Positions 35,650-44,806 are shown, counted from the stretch's first letter. The stretch: DNA of 64,000 bases from CAYMDP01 sp964389375 (GCA_964389375.1 CAYMDP010000008.1:18553-82552); one strand, 5' to 3'. A program made the numbers and translations. The notes: generated by a model from the sequence alone, not told the origin.

Positions 35650-36447
35650 GTGAATACCCAAGAACAAAGCCAAAATAAAAAGACCGAACTTGAAAGCGAA
35701 ATTTCTAGGCTTGAGGCCCTGGCTGAACCCACACCGGAAGATGTCGAAAAAGTTGAAAAGCTAAAAGACCAGCTTGCAGAAATTCAAGCCATAGATTTGA
35801 CTGTCGCAGAATCTTCAGGGGTTCACTTTCGCTCGCTGACTGAAATCGAGTTAAAACGTTTGGCCGAATTCGCCGCTCGTTCCCCAGGTTTTGCTAAGCT
35901 AAAGGTCGAAGAAAAAGTGGATCGATTGGCATTGGCAGTCACTCAAGGCTTTGGATTTGGGTCTTTTAATGCAAACCTCTTGGGCCAAGGTGCTAAAGCC
36001 TTTTCGATTCCCGAGGATTTTCCTTTTGAAAATTATCTTGAGAGTTCGACTTATGGATCGGGAGATCAAAAACATAAATATTCTGATGTTGGACAAAAAA
36101 GTTTTAAAATTGATCGTCTGTACTTAGCCGAACTTTTGGGATCGGGTCCAGAGCCGCAAGCTCAGGCTGAAGAACCCATTCGAAAAAAAGTACAAGCCAG
36201 TCACCCAAGCCCTCAGCCTGTAGTTTCTAAGGCCGCGGTGAAAGCGGCTCCAGTTAGAACTGCGGCTGCTCCAAAGTCTCAAGCCTCTGTACCCGCACAA
36301 AAACCAAAGATTCAAGAGGGGCCTAAACCACTGGCTTCCAAAGTAGAAGGGTCGAATGTAGAAAGGGCCAAAAAACCTTGGCTGATTCCGGCTGTAGCAA
36401 TTGGAGTCGTCGCGGTATTAAGCGCACTGTTTTTTGTCTTAGCTTAA
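35650..36447 (+). CDS. C-terminally membrane-anchored protein with coiled-coil N terminus
   Basis: 265 residues with no signal peptide. The N terminus is a charged coiled coil (KKTELESEISRLEALAE onward), followed by a compact domain up to about residue 170, a Pro/Ala/Lys-rich linker (about 175-235), then a single C-terminal transmembrane helix (IPAVAIGVVAVLSALFFVLA) ending at the last residue. This is a tail-anchored layout, with the bulk in the cytoplasm. GTG start 35650. I recognise no domain. It ends overlapping the convergent SH3 lipoprotein gene by four bases. Confidence 0.65.
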   Translation: MNTQEQSQNKKTELESEISRLEALAEPTPEDVEKVEKLKDQLAEIQAIDLTVAESSGVHFRSLTEIELKRLAEFAARSPGFAKLKVEEKVDRLALAVTQGFGFGSFNANLLGQGAKAFSIPEDFPFENYLESSTYGSGDQKHKYSDVGQKSFKIDRLYLAELLGSGPEPQAQAEEPIRKKVQASHPSPQPVVSKAAVKAAPVRTAAAPKSQASVPAQKPKIQEGPKPLASKVEGSNVERAKKPWLIPAVAIGVVAVLSALFFVLA

Positions 36448-36827
36448 GAATCCCGAAAACAAGATTTGTGAACGAAGCTATTTTCAGATTGTTGTTCGAT
36501 CCGAAACCACTCTCCACCATTGTCCCGAGTCGGAAGGCGTTCTCCGGAGCTTGTTCGTCTTAATATTTCGGCCTGATCATTTGGCGCTTTGCGGACGGGG
36601 CATTCGCCCACAACCGATCGAAGTCCTGCAGTCAAGGTCAGCTCTTTCATCGTTGCAAGCTTTCTATCGCTTTCGCTAAAGTCGTCTTCGAAGTTTTGAT
36701 TCTGTAATGAATAAGTTCGTTTAGAACTTTTATACCAATCCGCATTTTTATAATCGTACTTATTTGAGCTTGAGCAGGCGATTTGAAAGTGACTCAATAT
36801 AAGACAAGTAGCTAAAAGACTTCGCAT
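36444..36827 (-). CDS. SH3-domain lipoprotein
   Basis: 127 residues with a lipoprotein signal peptide ending FQIACSSS. The C-terminal ~65 residues read as a bacterial SH3 (SH3_3-like) fold: VGECPVRKAPNDQAEIL, then GERLPTRDNGGEWFRIE. Such domains often bind peptidoglycan in the periplasm. The ATG at 36827 has GGAGG 6 bases upstream; the open frame reaches 36935. It is convergent with the tail-anchored protein gene. Confidence 0.75.
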   Translation of the reverse strand: MRSLLATCLILSHFQIACSSSNKYDYKNADWYKSSKRTYSLQNQNFEDDFSESDRKLATMKELTLTAGLRSVVGECPVRKAPNDQAEILRRTSSGERLPTRDNGGEWFRIEQQSENSFVHKSCFRDS

Positions 36828-37045
36828 AAACGTCCTCCACGAATTTTGGCTATGTTTGATTATTCGTCGATTCACTTCACTTTGCCATGAGATGTTGGTC
36901 TGTTTTACACTTTGAGACAAATTCCTTCGTTTCAATTTGAGTAAATGAAAGACAATGCCTTAGGGCCGCAGCTTTTGCTTAAGACTTATTCAATTTTTTA
37001 GAGATTCTAAATGGCCTTGGAAGTATCGCGAAATGAGAAGGCAGC

Positions 37046-37522
37046 CTAGTAGCACTTATAATCGAGGGTGCCCCCGATATGATCTCCCGCTTTAAAGACA
37101 TAGTGAGCCTGGGAGAAGTCGTTCTTTAGGATAAAGCTGCCCCACATCCCCCCGCCATCGTGGCTATTGGATTTGGCTGAGTTAAATTGGGCGAACTGAA
37201 TATGGTCCAAATAGATTCTTGGTCGATAGTTCTTATTCTGAAGGATTTCTTTAAACTGAAACAGAGAGTAATAGCCTTCGGCAAGTTGATCGAGGTGGGG
37301 TTGGGTCAAATAGACGTGGCCGATCAAATTGCGCAAAGATTTTTCCTGAGCCTGCTGAAAGATGTCGAATTCAATTCGAGAGTGAACTTCACTGGTCATA
37401 TTGGCGCGGACCGAATCCGCGATGCAAACTTTGCTGGCAATTCGCCGGGCTCTTTGGTCCGAATTTGCGAATGAACTATGAACAAGCCCGAGAAGAATTA
37501 TGCAGAGCGACAAACGTTTCAT
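37046..37522 (-). CDS. Small secreted protein of unknown function
   Basis: 158 residues with a signal peptide (LSLCIILLGLVHSSFANS). The mature part is soluble, with two cysteines and a Gly-rich turn SHDGGGMWGSFI near residue 120. I recognise no family. Start ATG 37522, after AGGGATTAAG. It is transcribed away from the subtilase operon. Confidence 0.6.
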   Translation of the reverse strand: MKRLSLCIILLGLVHSSFANSDQRARRIASKVCIADSVRANMTSEVHSRIEFDIFQQAQEKSLRNLIGHVYLTQPHLDQLAEGYYSLFQFKEILQNKNYRPRIYLDHIQFAQFNSAKSNSHDGGGMWGSFILKNDFSQAHYVFKAGDHIGGTLDYKCY

Positions 37523-37823
37523 GTCTTAATCCCTCGATTGAAGTTGACTGGGTATTTAGAGTTGAAGATCCAAAAGTGCAAGTCAGGATCGGAGAGTTTT
37601 TTTTAAAGTAAAAGCGCGCTCAGATATGACGCGCTTTGCATATGAATTGTTTTTAAAGCTGCTGTGAAAGCTCGTAAATATTACTGAAAGCATTTCCAAT
37701 GGGAGCCATTAGAACCCGTTTTAGTATTTGAAATAACTTAGAAAAATAGACCTCTTCCTTCTGGTTCCAAAGTGGAACGTGTCTTGCTCAATCAGAGACT
37801 CAAAACTCGGGAGGGTCGACAAG
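37523..37823. other. Divergent intergenic region with a minus-strand terminator-like hairpin
   Basis: 301 bases between the divergent secreted-protein genes. It contains a hairpin at 37611-37637 and, on the minus strand to its right, a short reading frame of about 18-43 codons ending just before the hairpin (its last residues read IYELSQQL). No convincing start codon supports a protein, but GAAGGAAGAGG upstream resembles a ribosome site. The right edge should hold the promoter of the subtilase operon. Confidence 0.4.
37611..37637 (-). terminator. Terminator-like hairpin on the minus strand
   Basis: Stem AAAGCGCG/CGCGCTTT. On the minus strand it is followed by TTTTACTTT. It does not terminate any annotated gene, so it may end a short untranslated or small-ORF transcript starting near 37800. 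Confidence 0.55.
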
Positions 37824-38579
37824 ATGAAGGGGATAACGGGGATACTTTTAGGAAGTTTACTTGCTGCGCAAAGTGCCTTTGGCCAAGTCGCAACAAACTA
37901 CAATATTCAGTCGAACTCGGCTGGAGCGACATCAGAAATCGTCAATAGCAACCAGTCCCAAGATAAGATCTTGAGTGGTTTTTTACTGGAAAAACTAAAG
38001 CCCATCCTGATGAAGAATCCTTACGTAGCGGGAGTTGACTTTGCCCCAGGCGCCGTAAAAGACGAGCTTGGCAGTTCGTGGACGGACTATAATTCGAAGA
38101 ATCGAGTCTCCCATGTTTTTGTGCAACTTAGTTTGCCGACCCGTGTGGGGATGATGTTTGAAGTGACGGAATCCTACCGGGTGTGTAAGCCGCCTGCTGC
38201 CGGGGCAGTTGTGGTTTATGATGAAAGCTCTGGAGCGCAAATCGGGGGCGGGGGAGATTGTGCCCTAGAGTCAGACCTTAAAGTTCGCGGTCCGATTGCT
38301 GTCTATGGAAGCTTTTCGAGTGCCGAGAATGTCGACGCGCTTTTAAGAGATAAGCAAACCTTTCGCATAAGTGCTTCAAAATCCTATGACAAAAAAAATC
38401 TGGAGGTGACGAGTCGTCTGACTTTGGAGTCGAACCTCTTCGAGAAAAATTTCGTGAAGTTTTTAAAGATCTTCAGAGTTCAGACCGCTGAAAACTTTGA
38501 GCAGTTCGTTTCTCGTCAGGTGTTCTTAGTTGGAGTGGCGCGCTTAGAAAGACAGATCAATGAGGAGTTATTGCGATGA
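37824..38579 (+). CDS. Secreted protein of unknown function, first gene of the subtilase operon
   Basis: 251 residues with a signal peptide (MKGITGILLGSLLAAQSAFG). The mature protein has about 230 residues with two cysteines (VCKPP and GGDCALES) and mixed beta/alpha character. I recognise no family. The ATG at 37824 has GGGAGGG upstream; the frame extends to 37779. Its last four bases (ATGA) overlap the start of the active subtilase, and a subtilase without catalytic residues follows, so the three are probably one transcript. It could be an inhibitor, chaperone or binding partner; none is shown. Confidence 0.7.
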   Translation: MKGITGILLGSLLAAQSAFGQVATNYNIQSNSAGATSEIVNSNQSQDKILSGFLLEKLKPILMKNPYVAGVDFAPGAVKDELGSSWTDYNSKNRVSHVFVQLSLPTRVGMMFEVTESYRVCKPPAAGAVVVYDESSGAQIGGGGDCALESDLKVRGPIAVYGSFSSAENVDALLRDKQTFRISASKSYDKKNLEVTSRLTLESNLFEKNFVKFLKIFRVQTAENFEQFVSRQVFLVGVARLERQINEELLR

Positions 38580-40507
38580 TGGCAAAATTAAGCTTAAGTT
38601 TAGTGGTCCTTCTCCTTCTTGGAGCCTGCACCAAGCAAGCCCCCGAACAAAAGGCTGCGGCACATAAATCTTCTGATGTTGTAGAAAACGAAATGGTCGT
38701 CAAGGGGGACAAACAAGCGATCGAGTCGGTTTTGGCAAAGGCGGGAAGCTCTGCAGATCTTTACGCATTGATTCCAGGCCAGGATATCTATCAGGTCCGA
38801 ATCCATTCTAAAAAATGGGACATGGACCAAGCTTTAGCCGAGCTTAACAAGACAGCGGGTGTTGAGTATGCCGAGCCGAATTTTCGGGTTCACTTGGTTT
38901 CAAATTTAAATCTTCACGAGTGGCCCAAAGATCAAATGTTCTTTAAGCAATGGGCGCTGAATAACGTTGGACAAAGTCCTCCCTTCGGGATTCCCGGAGA
39001 GCGTGGGGCGGATATGGATGTCATGAAGGTTTGGCAGACGGTCACAAAAGGTTCGGACCAAGTCGTCGTGGCTGTTATCGATACAGGCGTTGATTATTCA
39101 CATCCCGACTTAAAAGACAATATGTGGATCAACGAAAAGGAATCCCCACTTCACGGCGGACTTCCTGGAGTTGATGACGACAAAAACGGCTATTATGATG
39201 ACGTTTACGGATATGACTTCACCTCAATGGATCGCAAGGCACTTCACTACGGGCAACTTGGTGATCCTGATCCAATGGATGAAGATGGACACGGGACCCA
39301 CTGCGCCGGAAGTATAGGGGCGACTGCCAATAATGACCGTGGAATCACGGGTCTAAATTGGAATGTTCAAATCATGGCTTTAAAAGGATTGTCTGGAGCA
39401 GGGGGAAGCTCTGCCGATCTTGCACGTGCGATTTATTACGCGGCAAACAAGAATGTCGACATTATGTCGAACTCCTGGGGGGGAGGGAACGAGTCTCAGC
39501 TCATAAAAGGGGCCATTGCTGAGGCTCAAAAGAAGGGCATCTTGTTTGTCGCGGCTTCCGGAAATGACGGAAAAAATAACGACGTCGAAAAGAGCTATCC
39601 TGCAGGCTACAAGACAGATCACAAAAATCAGCCTTTAGAAAATATCTTAAGTGTCGGAGCGAGCGACAATCAAGACAACGCGGCGGATTTTTCGAACTAC
39701 GGACATCAAAGTGTTCACGTCTTTGCGCCTGGGGTTGAGATCATCAGCACATATCCAGTTGCTAAGACTCCGGAAGGACGTCAACCCTATGCAGTGATGT
39801 CTGGGACTTCGATGGCCACGCCCTATGTTTCGGGAATTGCGGCTTTGATGCTTGCAGCTGACCCCAGTCTTAAAAAGCGTCCGGACTTGATGAAGCAAAT
39901 CTTAATTCAGTCTTCGGACCAAAAGCCTGGTCTTTTAGGAAAAAGTGAATCCAATGGTCGGGTGAATGCCTATAAGGCCGTGACGATGAAAGCCTCTGGA
40001 CAAAGTGCAAAACCGCAATGGATCGAAAAGAGTCTTTCGATCAACCAGCGTGGATACACTCAAGAGCTTGTCGACATTCAAAAAGAAATCTCAATTCCTG
40101 AAGCGAAAGCGATTCGCGTTCACTTTGATTTTGTTCAGATTCAAGAGCCCTTCGATAGCCTTTACATCTACGATCAAAATCATCGCTTGATTTCTAAAGT
40201 TGAAAGCACTGAAGACCTAGATCATTGGTCTGCAGCGATTCCAGGAAACAAAGTCTATGTGCGCTTTGTGAACTCTAAGGTTCGGCAGTTCACTGCCGGT
40301 CTTCAGCTGACAGAATCTAGCGAAAGTTCATGCCTAACTAAGGGAGCCCTAGAGGTTGTGCAGATGGGCGCTGATAAATTCAGTTGTTCTATTGATGCGC
40401 CGACGTCGACCGGTTCTGGAGAAACGATTTACAACAACTTTGGATCTCAGGGTTACAGTATCGACCGAGTGGCTTACCTTTTAGATGATAAAGCGAAGAA
40501 AGAATAG
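38576..40507 (+). CDS. Active S8 subtilisin-like protease lipoprotein
   Basis: 643 residues. Lipobox LGAC (Cys18). An I9-like propeptide (about 37-105, ending YAEPNFRVHL) precedes the catalytic domain with Asp169 (VIDTGVDYSHPDL), His239 (DGHGTHCAG), oxyanion Asn330 (AASGNDG) and Ser412 (SGTSMATPYVSG). A beta-rich C-terminal domain of about 160 residues follows (VHFDFVQIQEPFDSLYIYD, CUB-like). All catalytic residues are intact. The start overlaps the preceding gene by ATGA, and the pseudoprotease follows after 11 bases, so the three genes are probably co-expressed. It should act at the cell surface or periplasm. Confidence 0.93.
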   Translation: MMAKLSLSLVVLLLLGACTKQAPEQKAAAHKSSDVVENEMVVKGDKQAIESVLAKAGSSADLYALIPGQDIYQVRIHSKKWDMDQALAELNKTAGVEYAEPNFRVHLVSNLNLHEWPKDQMFFKQWALNNVGQSPPFGIPGERGADMDVMKVWQTVTKGSDQVVVAVIDTGVDYSHPDLKDNMWINEKESPLHGGLPGVDDDKNGYYDDVYGYDFTSMDRKALHYGQLGDPDPMDEDGHGTHCAGSIGATANNDRGITGLNWNVQIMALKGLSGAGGSSADLARAIYYAANKNVDIMSNSWGGGNESQLIKGAIAEAQKKGILFVAASGNDGKNNDVEKSYPAGYKTDHKNQPLENILSVGASDNQDNAADFSNYGHQSVHVFAPGVEIISTYPVAKTPEGRQPYAVMSGTSMATPYVSGIAALMLAADPSLKKRPDLMKQILIQSSDQKPGLLGKSESNGRVNAYKAVTMKASGQSAKPQWIEKSLSINQRGYTQELVDIQKEISIPEAKAIRVHFDFVQIQEPFDSLYIYDQNHRLISKVESTEDLDHWSAAIPGNKVYVRFVNSKVRQFTAGLQLTESSESSCLTKGALEVVQMGADKFSCSIDAPTSTGSGETIYNNFGSQGYSIDRVAYLLDDKAKKE

Positions 40508-40518
40508 TGGGGACGAAT

Positions 40519-41694
40519 ATGAAAAACACGAGCAATAAAATCACAAGTCAAAGGGTCCTGGGCTTCGGAGGACTTTTGTTCAGTTTAGTTTTTTCGGTGG
40601 CCTGTACGCAGACCTTAATTTTATTTAAGCCAAGTCCCTATATTGACCCGATGCCCGTCGATCAAAATCCGGTGGGCCAGGGGGCTGATCCGATGTTGGA
40701 CAAACAATGGAGTCTTGCAAAAGTCGGATTAAGCAAAGAAACTTTTTCGGACTTAAAGTTTCAAGGCAACTACAACGTTAAGGTTGCAATTCTGTCGACT
40801 GGGATTGATTACAATCATGAAGACCTAGTGGGTCAGATTCATGTCAATCGCGCCGAGATTTCTCACAGTGCTGCGGGTGAAAAGCCTGGAGTGAATCAAA
40901 AGGACGAGGATGGAAATGGACTCGTCGATGACGTCGTCGGATACGATGTCGTGGATGGTGATGGCTTTGCTTACGATCGTCATGGAGCTGGAACGGCCGT
41001 TGCTGGAATTATCGCAGCAAAACGCAACAACGGAGTTGGGATTGCGGGTTTAATGGGCCAAGTGTCTTTGTATCCGATTCGCTATATCAATGATAACGGC
41101 CAAACCTCAATTGGAAATCTAGTCTCTGCTTTGGAGGTCGCAAAGAAGGTAAAGCCTGATGTTATATTTATCCAGAATACCCAATTTCGCATTGGGGGCT
41201 ACGAAATGAATCCTCAAGTCGCCAGCGCAGAACTTTCGATCCTAACTGCGAATCTTCAAGAGCTTCAAAAGCTTAAGATCCCCGTTGTGGTTGGAGCTGG
41301 AGACGAACTAGGAACCTTTGGCGACAACGAACTCGAAAAGATGCTGAGAAGTTTTGATAACATTGTGATCGTAGCCTCGACGACGAGCAAAGATAAAAAG
41401 GCTTTGCTGTCTAACTTCAGTCACCAAAATGTTTTGACGGCGGCTCCTGGTGAAGAAATTTTGACCACGAAGCCATTAAATAAATACGGTGTGGTCAGTG
41501 GAACGGCCTACGCTGCAGCTCACGTCACGGCCGCCTTGGCTTTGGCAAAGTCTGCCAAAGGTGAAAAGTTGTCTTATGATGAGGTTATCCCAAAACTGAT
41601 TTCCAAAGATGGAAGTGATCAGCTTGAAGACTTGATGACAATGTCTCGTGGTGGAAATCGTCTTCAGATTTCGAAATTTTTAGAATCTTTGTAA
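40519..41694 (+). CDS. Subtilase-fold pseudoprotease (all catalytic residues replaced)
   Basis: 391 residues of S8 fold without a functional active site. Aligned to the neighbour, the catalytic Asp is Ser (AILSTGIDYNH, residue 93), His is Ala (DRHGAGTAVAG, 157), the oxyanion Asn is Asp (GAGDELG, 262) and the nucleophile Ser is Ala (VSGTAYAAAHV, 330). The surrounding fold is well preserved and the frame is intact, so this is a selected pseudoenzyme and not a decaying gene. The N terminus has a signal-like segment with SVACTQ, a weak lipobox. There is no propeptide and no C-terminal domain. The ATG at 40519 has GGGGA upstream; a GTG lies at 40507. Confidence 0.88.
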   Translation: MKNTSNKITSQRVLGFGGLLFSLVFSVACTQTLILFKPSPYIDPMPVDQNPVGQGADPMLDKQWSLAKVGLSKETFSDLKFQGNYNVKVAILSTGIDYNHEDLVGQIHVNRAEISHSAAGEKPGVNQKDEDGNGLVDDVVGYDVVDGDGFAYDRHGAGTAVAGIIAAKRNNGVGIAGLMGQVSLYPIRYINDNGQTSIGNLVSALEVAKKVKPDVIFIQNTQFRIGGYEMNPQVASAELSILTANLQELQKLKIPVVVGAGDELGTFGDNELEKMLRSFDNIVIVASTTSKDKKALLSNFSHQNVLTAAPGEEILTTKPLNKYGVVSGTAYAAAHVTAALALAKSAKGEKLSYDEVIPKLISKDGSDQLEDLMTMSRGGNRLQISKFLESL

Positions 41695-41977
41695 GGACCA
41701 GTACGGGCTGCACCATTGCTCTAATTCATTTATTTGTGGGGAGAGTCCTTCTCCTCAATTCTTTACCGCAACATTTTTGAACCTCGATATCTGGAACCTC
41801 TGTGAGGCTCTGGCATTGATGAAGCCAGTTTTATGAGATTTTATGTCTCTTCTGGTGCGTCTTTTGTCCGGACACCGCCCGACCTAAATCTAGATTCAAT
41901 GCCTTGCTTCAGTTTGTCGCCTCAGGACTTGAGGGGTCTGGGCTTAAGATCTTTTGAGGGGAATTGGGGAGGACAGG

Positions 41978-43186
41978 ATGTTGTCGTTAATTTTAAGTTT
42001 ATTTGTTTCTGTTGGTGTTTACGCAAAGCCCTCTGGGCAAAAGGTCCTTGGTGATCTTTCATTACTAAAAAAAGTCGGCGCAAAAATCTTGGATCAGGAC
42101 TCTGAGATTCAAGTGGGTTTTGCCGAAGTCAACTCAAGTCAAATGGAGCAAATTTCTGAAGCCAATCATCAGCTCGGACGCTGTGCAGGTTTTGAGTTAA
42201 TTGAAAGTGAGCCGGCTCTGCAGTCCACCAAAGTTTCCTCTCCCTTAAAAGCCTTGCGGCAAAGATACGAACAGGACCGAAAGTTTAAAAGTTTAAGCCA
42301 ACTGACAAGCCAAATTCAAAAGCGTCCTGAAATTGAAGAAGCTCTTGGGAAAATTGATCCATCACAAATTCGCTCTAAGGTCGATTGGCTTTCTTCGTAC
42401 CCTTCCAGAGACCATAGAAGTCAGGATCCGAATATTCATGTTCGAGATTTCGAAACCAGTTTAAAAAATCAGTTTAAAGACATCTCCTGGGCGAGTGTTC
42501 AACAAGTTCCTCACTCACGAACAAAACAGAATTCTTTAAAAGTGCGACTTGAGGGCAAATCATTTCCAAGCGAGATCATTGTCATGGGTGGACATTTAGA
42601 TTCTATCACCCAGGGTTTTGGCGGTGGGGCGAGTCGGAATGCACCGGGCGCTGATGATAATGCCTCCGGTTCTGCCGCATTGGCTGAAGCACTGCGGATA
42701 TTAATGGGGCTTGGCCAACCAGAGCGAAGCATCGAAGTGTTTTGGTATGCGGGCGAAGAGGGCGGCCTGATTGGCTCTGGAGAGATTGCGGCCTCCTATA
42801 AGCGAGAGAGCAAAGATGTGATTGCAGTTCTTCAACTGGACATGGTTCTTCATGCGGGATCTGGTGAATTGACCATTGCAAATATCACGGATTTTACGAG
42901 TCCCTGGCTTAGAGAGGTCCTTATCCAATTAAATAGCCACTACATTGGCGCACGTCTTGTCGAGGATCGCTGTGGTTATGCTTGTAGTGATCATGCCTCT
43001 TGGTATCGTCAGGGCTTTCCAACGGCGATGCCCTTTGAAGCCATGACCAGAAATATGAATGACGATATTCACACTCCGCAGGATAAAATCTCGGCGAGCT
43101 CTAATTTTACCCATGCAGCGGCCTTTTCAAAAATGGCCCTGGCTTTGGCGATGGAGCTTGGGAACAGTCGGATACGGCAGCCTTAG
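41978..43186 (+). CDS. Secreted M28-family zinc aminopeptidase
   Basis: 402 residues with a signal peptide (MLSLILSLFVSVGVYA). After a ~150-residue propeptide-like region, the catalytic domain has the ligands of the Aeromonas/Vibrio leucyl aminopeptidase group: GGHLDS (His), GADDNASGSAAL (bridging Asp), YAGEEGGLIGS (catalytic and ligand Glu), LQLDM (Asp) and DDIHTPQDK (His), plus a disulphide-type CGYACSDHASWY. It would remove N-terminal residues from peptides outside the cell, downstream of the subtilases. The ATG at 41978 has GGGGAGGAC upstream. The 283-base gap before it shows no other gene. Confidence 0.92.
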   Translation: MLSLILSLFVSVGVYAKPSGQKVLGDLSLLKKVGAKILDQDSEIQVGFAEVNSSQMEQISEANHQLGRCAGFELIESEPALQSTKVSSPLKALRQRYEQDRKFKSLSQLTSQIQKRPEIEEALGKIDPSQIRSKVDWLSSYPSRDHRSQDPNIHVRDFETSLKNQFKDISWASVQQVPHSRTKQNSLKVRLEGKSFPSEIIVMGGHLDSITQGFGGGASRNAPGADDNASGSAALAEALRILMGLGQPERSIEVFWYAGEEGGLIGSGEIAASYKRESKDVIAVLQLDMVLHAGSGELTIANITDFTSPWLREVLIQLNSHYIGARLVEDRCGYACSDHASWYRQGFPTAMPFEAMTRNMNDDIHTPQDKISASSNFTHAAAFSKMALALAMELGNSRIRQP

Positions 43187-43342
43187 GCTATTAGTTGTGG
43201 CCTCTTCGATTTGATTAAATTTCATAGTCATGAACTTGATTTCAGAACTGCCTGAAGTCTTGGCAGCGCAAGTTTGCTTTAGGCCAAAACAATGGGCTTT
43301 GACCTGAGATAAGCTGGCCCCACGATTGCTTGAATAGAAGTG

Positions 43343-44521
43343 ATGCCTAAGTTTTTTTATATCCTACCCCTTCTTTGCCTTGTCCTGGGATTCTCCTTTG
43401 TTGCTTCGGCTCGAGGTCAAAAAGGACGCATTCTATATTTAGAAGAACCAACTCCCTTGATCGAAGAGGCCAGACTCTTTCGCTTTCAAGCTGAAGGTCT
43501 GGATGTTGTTGGGGCTGATATCGGACCCGAGCAAGGTGTTCCGGTTGTTTTGGTCGGTGGCTATACTTATTCCTTTCCCTACTTACGTAAATTTATTCGA
43601 GCGCTAAATGACAAGGGCTTTCGGGTTTTCGTTTATAACCCTCCCGGTCAGGGTTTGGGTGTTTTAGAAAGTGGAGTGGGATCGAGTTCGGATCAATTAG
43701 GCATCGATGGGATGTTAAAGATTCTTCCGGCCATTCGCCATCACGCATTTGCCGCAACAGGAGGCCAGCAAGTCGTGGTGATCGGTCATTCACTCGGAGG
43801 GCTTCAGGTTCGGGCGGGATCTTTGGGGATTCGGTTTAACCAAAAGGGTGAAGCCTATTTCTCGAAGGCCGCATATATTCAGTCACAAAGAGAAACGGCC
43901 TTGATCGTTCCGATGTTTTCTTTGCCGATGATCGGCGATGAGATGTGGAGCGAGGCGGAAAGCAAAAAGGTCTTGTTTATGAAGGACATGGTTCCGGCCC
44001 TGACCTCTTGCTTTCAAGGCTTGAACTGTATGCTTCCAAATTCGATAGGCCAAATTCAAGATAGGTTGATTGCAAGCTACCTAAAACAAGTTCAAGGAAA
44101 TTTACATCGAGGTCTTTTTGGAAGTCGGGATCTTGATGAAAACGAGATTGAAGCCATTAGTCGATATTTAATGCCCCATAAAGTCTCTCGGCAAATTCGG
44201 GAGGATATGACGAGGTGGGTGGATTCAAAATCCTTATCGACCAGTTCCGGCTTTGACTTTGGAAAGCTTTGGTTTGCAGTTCAGACGGGCAGCATGGCGT
44301 TTGAAACGCTTTACATCGCAGGCGAAGATGATTCTTTGACCGAGATGAAGCCCTTTGCGGATGAAGCGAAACGACTTCCCAGCGCAAAGTTAAAAATTGT
44401 TCCCTCAGGGCATGTTGGAGCTTTTATTAGCCAAAAGCTCCCGGACCAATTGGCAAAATGGATCCGAGAGCATAAAAAACAGATTCAAGTGAAATCCTGT
44501 GGGAATATTTTAGTACTTTAG
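43343..44521 (+). CDS. Secreted alpha/beta hydrolase
   Basis: 392 residues with a signal peptide (FFYILPLLCLVLGFSFVASA). Alpha/beta-hydrolase features: VVLVGGYTYSFPYL near the oxyanion hole, FVYNPPGQGLG, nucleophile elbow VIGHSLGGLQVRA, IAGEDDSLTEMKPFA (acid) and the catalytic His in VPSGHVGAFI. Likely a periplasmic or secreted esterase/lipase; the substrate is unknown. Start ATG 43343 (a GTG sits directly before it). Its stop overlaps the convergent 44-residue membrane ORF by four bases. Confidence 0.82.
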   Translation: MPKFFYILPLLCLVLGFSFVASARGQKGRILYLEEPTPLIEEARLFRFQAEGLDVVGADIGPEQGVPVVLVGGYTYSFPYLRKFIRALNDKGFRVFVYNPPGQGLGVLESGVGSSSDQLGIDGMLKILPAIRHHAFAATGGQQVVVIGHSLGGLQVRAGSLGIRFNQKGEAYFSKAAYIQSQRETALIVPMFSLPMIGDEMWSEAESKKVLFMKDMVPALTSCFQGLNCMLPNSIGQIQDRLIASYLKQVQGNLHRGLFGSRDLDENEIEAISRYLMPHKVSRQIREDMTRWVDSKSLSTSSGFDFGKLWFAVQTGSMAFETLYIAGEDDSLTEMKPFADEAKRLPSAKLKIVPSGHVGAFISQKLPDQLAKWIREHKKQIQVKSCGNILVL

Positions 44522-44652
44522 ATCTTTGGCCTTTTGTCTTCCCGGGCTTCGTTTTCTTCTTTGTCCTCTAGGCTTTCGAAGAATTTTTTTAAAAATATTG
44601 TGATTGGGATCATGGAGAGAATCAACAGGACAGTAAGTATATTGTCTGACAT
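44518..44652 (-). CDS. Small single-pass membrane protein (44 residues)
   Basis: A short ORF read from the minus strand: an N-terminal hydrophobic helix (ILTVLLILSMIPITIFL) followed by a highly charged, acidic/basic tail (EDKEENEAREDKRPK). The ATG at 44652 has AAAGGAA 7 bases upstream, a good ribosome site, which supports it as a real gene. It resembles many uncharacterised bacterial small membrane proteins that modulate larger complexes. No family is recognised. Confidence 0.6.
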   Translation of the reverse strand: MSDNILTVLLILSMIPITIFLKKFFESLEDKEENEAREDKRPKI

Positions 44653-44806
44653 AGAATATTTCCTTTAGCACATCGTCTAAAATGAGTTGAGGCACAGAAA
44701 AAATTTAAATAGGGAAATAAATTTGCACGAGGCTATTAGGCTAGACCGATAGGTTTTTGTCTTAGAATACTATTGGTTTATAGCCTAGTTCCTAAAGGAT
44801 CAAGAC

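Noticed and set aside
40519..41694. Pseudogene call for the third subtilase
   Set aside because: The frame is full length, without stops or frameshifts, and the fold-defining segments are preserved; selective loss of catalytic residues fits a pseudoenzyme better.
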